This document shows positions 56,823 to 64,000 of a stretch of DNA of 64,000 bases, one piece after another. Within the stretch, counting starts at the first letter, position 1, and each line of letters opens with the position of its first letter. The notes under the pieces are model-generated. The model did not search any database and was not told the DNA's origin. It worked only from the letters and a program-made list of their open reading frames with translations. The DNA lies in assembly GCA_036417435.1 (NCBI GenBank), contig CM070901.1:164258044-164322043 (forward strand). The letters are read 5' to 3'. This stretch comes from Inia geoffrensis. Taxonomy: Eukaryota > Chordata > Mammalia > Artiodactyla > Iniidae. The position numbers were made by a program, and so were the translations under genes.

Positions 56823-57109
56823 AGTTTTGAGGAAGAGAGGGAGTGACTAGGAATGGGCACATGAGATGGGCTAGGGTGCTGGTAGCAGTCTTTCTTGATC
56901 CGGATGGTGATTATATAACTGTGTTTACTTTGTGAAAATTCATCAAGTCATACATTTGTGATGTGTGTCCTCTTCTGTATATATGCTACACTTCAGTAAA
57001 TACATCTCATATTTTAAAAATAAAGTATCATTATCACCAGTATAACAAGCTTTCTGGGAAATGTAGGGAAGAGTCAGTGGAGAAATTCAAAGAAGTTTGC
57101 AAAGAAGAC

Positions 57110-57790
57110 TGTGTTAAAATTAGCACTCATCATATATTGCCAGTGGGAATGCAAACTTGTACAACCACTTGGAAAAGTTTGTCAGTTTCTTAGAAAATTA
57201 AACATAAATTTATCACGCAATCCAGCAATCCCACTGCCAGGTATTTACCCAAGAGAAATGAAAGCACATGTTCATATAAAGATGTGTATGCAAATGTGTT
57301 AGCTTTATTCATAGTAACCAAAAATTAGAAATAACTCAAATATCCGTCAGCTGCTGAATAGATAAACAAATTGTGGTACATCTATCAATGGAAAACTTTT
57401 CAGCTATAAGAAGGAACAAGCTACTGAAACACGGAATAAATTTACTGAGACGTGAAACAACGTGGATGAATCTCAAATGCATATGCTAAATGAAAGAAGT
57501 CAGACATGAAAGTCTACATACTGTTTGATTCCATTTATATGACATTCTGGAAAAGGCAAGGCTATAAGGATAGAAATCAGATTAATGGTTGCCAGGGGCT
57601 GGAGCTGGGGGAGGGAACTGACTGCCAAGGGGCACAAGGGAAGTTTTTGTGCTGATGGAAATGTTCCATGTCTTGATTGTGGTGACTACACAACTGCATA
57701 CATCCATCAAAATCTTTTTGATCTATACACTGAGAAGGATAAATTTTACCATATGCAAGTTATATCTTATTAAACGTAAAGAAAAATGGC
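57110..57790 (+). mobile_element. L1 LINE 3' part (second copy)
   Basis: CAGTGGGAATGCAAACTTGT, AATCCAGCAATCCCACTGCC, GGTTGCCAGGGGCTGGAGCT and AGGATAAATTTTACCATATG are L1 landmarks in order. No intact reading frame. Confidence 0.75.
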
Positions 57791-57936
57791 ACTCTAAGGA
57801 TCAATGTAATGAAGTGGCACACATGAGGTGGGTAATGTGGAGTTGAAAAAAAGATATAAAAGTTGTGGGTTGCGTGAATCTGGGGATAAAGTGATCTGGA
57901 GATAAAGTAACTTTGGAAACAAAAAACAAGTGAACA

Positions 57937-58233
57937 GGGCTTCCCTGGTGGCGCAGTCGTTGGGAGTCTGCCTGCCAGTGCAGGGGACACGGATTCGAGT
58001 CCTGGTGTGAGAGGATCCCGCATGCCGTGGAGCAACTAGGCCCGTGAGCCACAACTACTGAGCCCGCGCGCCTAGAGCCCGTGCTCCACGACAAGAGAAG
58101 CCGCCGCAATGAGAAGACTGCGCACTGCAACGAAGAGTAGCCCCCGCTTGCCGCAACTGGAGAAGGCCCGTGCGCTGCAACGAAGACCCAATGCAGCCAA
58201 AAAAGTAAAAATAAATAAAATAAAAATTTTTTA
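57937..58233 (+). repeat. Long CHR-type SINE
   Basis: Head GGGCTTCCCTGGTGGCGCAG and an (AAAT)n tail. aagtgaaca duplications. One CAACTACTGA unit is missing compared with other copies. Confidence 0.92.
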
Positions 58234-58319
58234 AAGTGAACATATATGTTCACTCTATTTTGTCACTGTTTTCTCTCTCAAGAAACAGAAAATGTAAATT
58301 CTGTGATAATAGCTTAAAA

Positions 58320-58445
58320 AATCGAGTGCATACTATGTGCCAAGCACTGTTTTAGAGATTTCTACATACATTATTTAATCCTCACAACAACCCTAAGTAG
58401 AGATAGGACTCACACACAGGCAGTCTGACTTTAGAGCTAACCACA
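58320..58445 (-). repeat. MIR SINE fragment
   Basis: GTGCATACTATGTGCCAAGC and ATTTAATCCTCACAACAACC. Confidence 0.65.
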
Positions 58446-58644
58446 GCCTGACACAGTCTCACTTTTCAAGTAGAGTTGATAGTCTGCTTCAGTGACAGCC
58501 TGACAAGCGCTGGCAGGCAAAGTGGTTATTTGACTCCAGTCATAACTAAGAAATATGAACTCCTTTCCCCCAAATGCCAACTGTCATTCCTGCCTTCAAA
58601 ATCTAGAGATTCACATAAGTTGTTAATCAATCTTATTGGTCAAA

Positions 58645-59204
58645 GGTCAATGTGGTAGCCAGTCTCCAAGATGGACCCCAGTGGTTCTGCCTCCTGATAT
58701 GACTGCACATGGGTAGTCCCATTCCACATTGAATAGTGTCAGTATTTTTAATTTATTTACTTATTTTTGGTTGTGTTTGGTCTTTGTTGCTGTGTGCAGG
58801 CTTTCTCTAGTTGCAGCGAGCAGGTGTTACTCTTTGTTGCAGTGCGTGGGCTTCTCATTGTGGTGGCTTCTCTTACTGCGGAGCACAGGCTCTAGGCGCA
58901 CGGGCTTCAGTAGCTGTGGCATGTAGGCTCAGTAGTTGTGGCGCATGGGCTTAGTTGCCCCATGGCTTGCGGGATCTTCCCGGACCAGGACTCGAACCCG
59001 TGTGCCCTTCATTGGCAGGCGGATTCTTAACCACCGTGCCACCAGGGAAGTCCAGTGTCAGTAATTTGTCCTCTGTAACTAATAGGGTATTGCAGAAATG
59101 ATGCAGTGTGACATCCAAAGATAGGCCATGAAAGTCACTGCAGCTTCTGCTTTGTGCCTTGTTCTCTTAAATTCCGTTTGTTTCCAAAATCCATTCTTTA
59201 TGTG
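58645..59204 (+). mobile_element. MLT1-like LTR (MaLR), split by a CHR SINE
   Basis: AGTCTCCAAGATGGACCCCA and CCATGAAAGTCACTGCAGCT resemble MLT1. Only the LTR is present. Confidence 0.55.
58745..59053 (-). repeat. Long CHR-type SINE
   Basis: (ATTT)n-like left end and a minus-strand head GGACTTCCCTGGTGGCACGG. Exact agtgtcagta duplications. Confidence 0.92.
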
Positions 59205-59216
59205 GCAGATTTTATA

Positions 59217-59557
59217 TATATATATTTCTTTTTTTAATAAATTTATTTATTTATTTTTGGCTGCGTTGGGTCTTCGTTGTTGGGTCTTCGTTGCTGCACG
59301 CAGGCTTTCTCTAATTGCGGCGAGCAGGGGCTTCTCTTCGCTGTGGTGCGTGGCCTTCTCATTGTGGTGGCTTCTCTTGTTCCGGAGCTCAGGCTCTAGG
59401 TGCACGGGCTTCAGTAGTTGTGGAACGTGGGCTCAGTAGTTGTGGCACACGGGCTTAGTTGCTCCGTGGCATGTGGGATCTGCCCGGACCAGGGCTCGAA
59501 CCCGTGTCCCCTGCATTAGCAGGTGCATTCTTAACCACTGTGCCACCAGGGAAGTCT
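59217..59557 (-). repeat. Long CHR-type SINE
   Basis: TA-rich and (ATTT)n left end, a duplicated TTGGGTCTTCGTTG and a minus-strand head ACTTCCCTGGTGGCACAG. Flanks tggcagattttata and tggcagattatatt. Confidence 0.9.
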
Positions 59558-59569
59558 GGCAGATTATAT

Positions 59570-60270
59570 TTTTAAAACTAGCCTCCACAGTAGCTTCCAT
59601 CCCACATGCTCTTCTACTTTGTCACCTTCTCATCAAGAGAAGGGATCTATGTCCCCTCCCCTTAAGTCTGGATGGACTCCTGACTGCTTTGACCAATAAA
59701 ATGCTGCAGAAGTGAGGTAATGTGACCTCTGAGGACAGGTCAGATGATGAAACACAGCTTCAGATTTGTTCACTTGTGCTTGGAGTCTTGATCCACCATG
59801 GAAGAAGTCTGATTACCTTGAGGCCACCATGCTGGAGAAGGCAAGGTATATATGCAGGGGCCCTACATAGGTGCTTCAGTCAGCATTACTAGACTTTGTC
59901 ATCTCAGTCCAGGCACTTAGATACACAAGTAAGCAGAGCCTTCAGAGAGATGATTTCAGTTCCAATAAGTTTCCTTCAACTTTTGAATCTTCCCAGCTGA
60001 GGACCCAAACATTAAAGAACAAAGACCAGTCGTTCCCACAGTGCCCTGTCCAAATTCTTGATCGACAGAGTTTGTGGGCATATTAAAATGGTTGTTTTCA
60101 AACACTAAATTTTGAGGAGTTCCCTGGCGGTCCAGTGGTTAGGACTTAATGCTTTCACTGCCTTGGTCAGGGAGCTAAGATCCCGCAAGCCCCTGGCACA
60201 GCCAATAAACAAAACAAAAACAGAACACTTAAATTTGGGGGTAATTTGTTATGCAGGAATAATAACCACA
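59570..60270 (+). mobile_element. MLT1-like LTR (MaLR), split by a short CHR SINE
   Basis: CTAGCCTCCACAGTAGCTTC, CTGCTTTGACCAATAAAATG and GTGACCTCTGAGGACAGGTC match the MLT1 order. No coding sequence. Confidence 0.65.
60115..60222 (+). repeat. Short CHR-type SINE
   Basis: Head GAGTTCCCTGGCGGTCCAGT, then GGGAGCTAAGATCCCGCAAG and an A-rich tail. Flanks aacactaaatttt and aacacttaaattt. Confidence 0.88.
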
Positions 60271-60585
60271 ACACTGTAAGTCCTGACGGTTTGGACCATC
60301 CCGAAAACGGCCCCTCCCCCCAAATCTTCGAACTGACCGTTAGCTGAAGATAGCTATATTGCAGGTAACATACGGTCTTAAACTGAAAAGGATGCAACCA
60401 AAATCCTGCTAAGTTGCTTTTAAGGTTAGTTAGAGTGGTTGAAGAACTTCCTGAAGAACTAGATGATATCTTTCTGTTTATACTATATTCTTCCCCTACA
60501 GCCATTTATACGGCTGTGTAAATGGGTAAATTAAGGTAATTCACACAATAAATGTGGTCATAAACATAACCTACTGTTGTAGTCT

Positions 60586-60945
60586 CTTTGGGCTGCTATA
60601 ACAACATATCACAGACCGGGTAGCTTATAAGCAACAGAAATTTATTTCTCACATTTCTGGCAGCTGGGAGGTTCAAGATCAAGGGGTCAGCATTCTAGTG
60701 AGGGCCCTCTTCCAGATTCATAGCTGGCACACTCTGGCTCTGTCCTCATATGGTAGAAGGGGCAAGGGATTTATCTGGAGCATCCTTTATGAGGGCACTA
60801 ATCCCATTCATGAGGGCAGAACCTAAGCTCCTCCTAAAGTCCTCACCTCCTAATACTACCATCTCTAGGCGTTAGGATCTCAACATATGAATCTGGCGGA
60901 GAGGAGAGGGGCAATAAACATTCAGACCATAGCACCTATAAAACT
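60586..60945 (-). mobile_element. MST-like LTR (MaLR)
   Basis: GGGCTGCTATAACAACATAT, AACAGAAATTTATTTCTCAC, GGGCACTAATCCCATTCATG and CATTCAGACCATAGCA are the reverse complement of an MST-type LTR. Confidence 0.7.
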
Positions 60946-61189
60946 ATCTTTATTTAGAGAAAATAAGTTGTCATTGTACCTACAGAACAGAATGACCAGG
61001 ATGTGACAGTGATAATGTCTGAAAGGCACCTGTTATTTAGAAACCTACTAGCAATGTTTCAAACCAATACATTCCTCTCCTTGAGATGACATCTCAAAAA
61101 CCTTTCACTCATACCTTATAAAGATTCATCCCGTATTAATTTTGAGTAATAATGGTAAATATAAAATCAAGGAACAATGGTGTTGTCCA

Positions 61190-61315
61190 ATATTCCATTA
61201 AATGGGAGCCTCATGAGGAGAGTAACTCTGTCAATTGTCTTCACTGCTGTATCCTCATTGCCTACTAGCGCTTATAACAAAGCAAGCACTTAAACTGAAT
61301 AAATAAACTCAAAGA
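61190..61315 (+). repeat. L2 LINE 3' end
   Basis: GGGAGCCTCATGAGGAGAGT ... TCACTGCTGTATCCTCATTG ... ACTGAATAAATAAAC. Confidence 0.6.
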
Positions 61316-61511
61316 AGAAAGAGAATGATTTTATTCTCTGATGGACATAAAACTCCCTATTAGCACTGTTAGGTTTTTAATTGTTTAAATTCTACAAGCA
61401 AGACAAACTGACTCTTTTCTAGCTTGAAGGGGATTATGGGATATGTCTATTGGTGAACCAGCAAGAAATGAAAAAAAAAAAAAAACAATTATACTTAAGT
61501 CAATATGAATT

Positions 61512-61517
61512 TTTATT
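61512..61517 (-). terminator. Candidate FAM76A poly(A) signal
   Basis: AATAAA on the minus strand (GTTAATAAAAATTC), followed about 25 bases later by a long U-run in the transcript sense, a fitting downstream element. Confidence 0.55.
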
Positions 61518-63442
61518 AACACACATTTTTCAAAGTCTGTACAAACCAAAACATTCCTGTGTTTTAAAAGGTCCATTATTACAAACATACAAATAAACAA
61601 AAGGTGTTACCAAAAGTTAGCTACTCAATTTCACGGTAAAACAGTGTCATGATTCTTAAAAACCAAAATTTCAAGACTGAGGTTTCTTCCTTCCCTTTTT
61701 GGAACTTGTGGAAAGTTACAAAATGTGTGGATTTGCTTTATATATTAAATGCCAAGACCTTAAAAAAAGATTTAGTATAAAACTAAATGTGTTTTTACAT
61801 TGTCACTTCATGTAACAGAATTTCTCGTCTTTAAAATTAAAAAAAAAATGACTAACTTTTTTCACAATCTTTTCCCCATAGTCAATGTAAATGCATCTGA
61901 AAATATTATCTGACAGTTTATCTTTACCTAAAAGTTTCTCATTCAAAAAGTTACAAAACTGTTTAGCACTGCCATTCCCCTTGCTTAGAAGGGAAAATTA
62001 CATCCTCTACTAGAGTGATAGATAAGTAACATAGTCCATTGTTCCTCTTACCAGAAGGAAGCCACTCATTTCCACATCTCTGTCCAATTATGTGCATGGC
62101 TCCACTTGTGAGAATGCTCACAAATTAGAAGCATTTGCTCCTAGGAAATGCCTAGCAAGTTAAACTTACTGCTACACTTTTGGTAGACTGAGGTACAAAT
62201 GTCATCTGCCCTTATGATTACCTCTAACTCTAGTACCACCCCCTGCATTAATGATTCCAAGGTAGCTGGTTTTACTGTTTCATGGCACACTACACATCTC
62301 TAGTTCCTTTCACAAACATCATCTAGAGGACCTGAGAGTACGGCTAGAAATGCAAATCTATCCTCTCACCTGGAAAAGAGAATCCATGTGCCTATTGGGT
62401 CAAGAAGGGAAAACAGGACACAGTTCAGGCTGCGGCCAAGCTGCTTTTGAGAAGCACCTGTTTTCAACACATTTCCATTAAAGGCAGGGAGTGTACAGGC
62501 TGGGGTGGGTGAGGAGGAGTGGGGAAAAGGTACAGTGATATCATTCTCCCAGGACTTACAGTCCATACTTGAGCAGCTCATACTAACCTCCAAAATGCTC
62601 TGTAGTCTGAATATTATCCCATTTTGAATCATGTAAAAAAAAAAAAGTTACCTGAAAATGGCCCAGTATGACAACTGATATAAGTAAAGGGCATTTTTTT
62701 AAAAAGAGGTGGCAGTGTGGGAATTTAAAATCAGTCACATAAAACAATCAAGAAAGGGGTGGGGGAGAGAAGTGTCCAGTACAACCTGGACAACCCTTCT
62801 TTCTGCCTTTACTTAGAAAGACAGACTGTCCAAATCTTTGCTACCTCCCTTAAGTATCTTCTTACATGGTCTTCCAAGAAATCCTCCAAAAGGCACTTAA
62901 CTCCATACTTATATATTGAATTGTTTCACCTTAGCAATCAGTTTTTAAGACTCCAAGGTAACAAGAAAGAAAAGATCTGATTCTTTTACTAAACGCTAGA
63001 GAGTAGGACTTTTTTTTAAGAGGCATCACTTTTACAAGAAGAACAAGCTAGGCTACCATTACTCCTTTATCAAGAAAAAGTTTCTTTTTTTAAAAAATAA
63101 ATAAAACTCTGGCTATACATAGTACAAAGTACATAATACACCTGGAAAAAAACCCAAGAGTATACCCTGAAGCAAAAGGTTTACTGGAGAGAAAAATTCT
63201 CTTCTACTGTACCAAGTCTTAAGGTGGCAGTTTTCAAAGTTCAGAGGGTGGCAGTGATACGTAATTAATGCCAACTATTTGCTCATGGGTATGGCAGGAT
63301 GCAATGATGGACCAAAAAAAAAAAAAAACCAAACCATTCTGCACATAACACTGAGCAGTGACCACCACACACACATAAAAAAGTAACAAAAGAGAGACAG
63401 ACAGAGAGACACTAGTACTGAGAGGAGGGTTGGGGGTAGAGA

Positions 63443-63490
63443 GGGGAATGAGAGGGAGTGGGAGAGAGTGGGAGAGAGAGAGAGAGAGAA
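63443..63490 (+). repeat. (GA)n-rich simple repeat
   Basis: GAGAGG/GGGAGA units followed by a GAGAGA run, inside the probable FAM76A 3' UTR. Confidence 0.8.
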
Positions 63491-63694
63491 CCTGAAACCC
63501 CAAACATTCAAGCATGCAGTCATAATACAGCACAAACCAGGTGTTTCCACTCAGCCCCACTGCAATCGCACAAAGAAGGATAACTACAGTAAAATAGAGA
63601 TTTCTTAAGAAAGCTTGCAATTCCCAGAGAACAGCTACGTTGCCACCCTAACCCAGGAATCCATTGCTATTGCCAGGAGCGTCCTTGTGGTCTC

Positions 63695-63799
<105 letters not shown>

Positions 63800-64000
63800 T
63801 CAGTGCACGCAAGACGTTTTAGCAGGATAGGCTATGTTTTTCATGCAGATGCTAAGGGAGACAATGCAGAGGTCAGGAAGAGGTGAACAAATTCTAGAGG
63901 CAGAAAACAACAGAAAGCTCTAGGGTTTGGTTCAGAGGGAAGAAAGTATTTGCTGGAGATTAATCAGTGTACTTCAATCTCCTGGGATCCACTATTACAG

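Larger units (their letters stand above)
55400..57020 (+). mobile_element. L1 LINE 3' part, interrupted by nested insertions
   Basis: Sense L1 pieces: GACCCAGCAATTCTACTCCT at the left, then CAGCCCAAATGTACATCAAC and GGATGGATAAATTGTAGTAT after the inner insertion, and GTGATGTGTGTCCTCTTCTG at the end. Confidence 0.65.
53230..61494. other. Intergenic interval between FAM76A and STX12
   Basis: About 8.3 kb. The stretch 53250-55390 shows no exon or clear repeat apart from a T-rich (ATT)n patch near 53445. From 55400 to 60950 it is almost entirely nested repeats, listed separately. Confidence 0.6.
61495..63694 (-). other. FAM76A: Probable FAM76A 3' UTR
   Basis: About 2.2 kb between the FAM76A stop and a strong AATAAA. 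It is largely free of interspersed repeats, unlike the DNA on its left. It contains a (GA)n tract, read as (CT)n in the transcript. Open frames inside it are low-complexity or random. Confidence 0.6.

Noticed and set aside
57801..58253. A 150-codon open frame on the minus strand
   Set aside because: It lies within a CHR SINE and its flank. The GC-rich SINE body is open by chance and similar frames recur in the other copies.
63234..63620. A 128-codon frame rich in Ser and Leu
   Set aside because: It is a translation of the (GA)n/(CT)n repeat inside the probable FAM76A 3' UTR.

Overview
The window is mammalian nuclear DNA, most likely from a cetacean. It carries small exons with GT-AG borders, CpG-rich promoters and dense interspersed repeats. 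About 22 insertions are tRNA-derived SINEs of the CHR (Cetacea-Hippo-Ruminantia) type, with heads reading GGGCTTCCCTGGTGGCGCAG. Ruminant-specific Bov-tA/BovB and pig PRE-1 elements were not seen, which favours a whale or dolphin. No bacterial, plasmid or phage features are present.

Three protein genes lie on the minus strand, in transcription order FAM76A, STX12, PPP1R8. From memory this is the order at human 1p35.3. From high to low coordinate: (1) the last coding exon of FAM76A (63695-63781) and about 2.2 kb of 3' UTR; (2) an intergenic stretch of about 8.3 kb (53.2-61.5 kb) packed with nested L1, CHR, MLT1-like and MST-like elements; (3) the complete STX12 coding region in nine exons (52908 down to 19891), 274 codons plus stop, with a CpG-rich promoter and about 1.1 kb of 3' UTR; (4) an intergenic gap of about 5 kb; (5) the first five coding exons of PPP1R8 (13724 down to 3731), codons 1-212. 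The remaining PPP1R8 exons lie beyond the left edge.

PPP1R8 intron 2 holds an H/ACA-type small RNA on the same strand. It has two hairpins, an ATATTA H box and an ACA box three bases from the 3' end. Size and position match the Cajal-body RNA SCARNA1 (ACA35). PPP1R8 encodes a nuclear PP1 regulator tied to splicing, and SCARNA1 is reported to guide modification of U2 snRNA, so host and guest both concern the splicing machinery. STX12 encodes an endosomal Qa-SNARE. FAM76A is poorly characterised.

I found no undescribed multi-gene system. The points most worth a second look are the intronic H/ACA RNA, a shortened STX12 C-terminus, a dinucleotide tract and a SINE each sitting just upstream of an STX12 splice acceptor, in-frame open extensions upstream of two start codons, an L1 insertion with a likely 3' transduction inside a SINE, and an unexplained GC-rich hairpin island in PPP1R8 intron 2. 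Exon borders were set by reading splice sites and reading frame by hand. Repeat family names rest on remembered consensus sequences and should be read as tentative below the class level.
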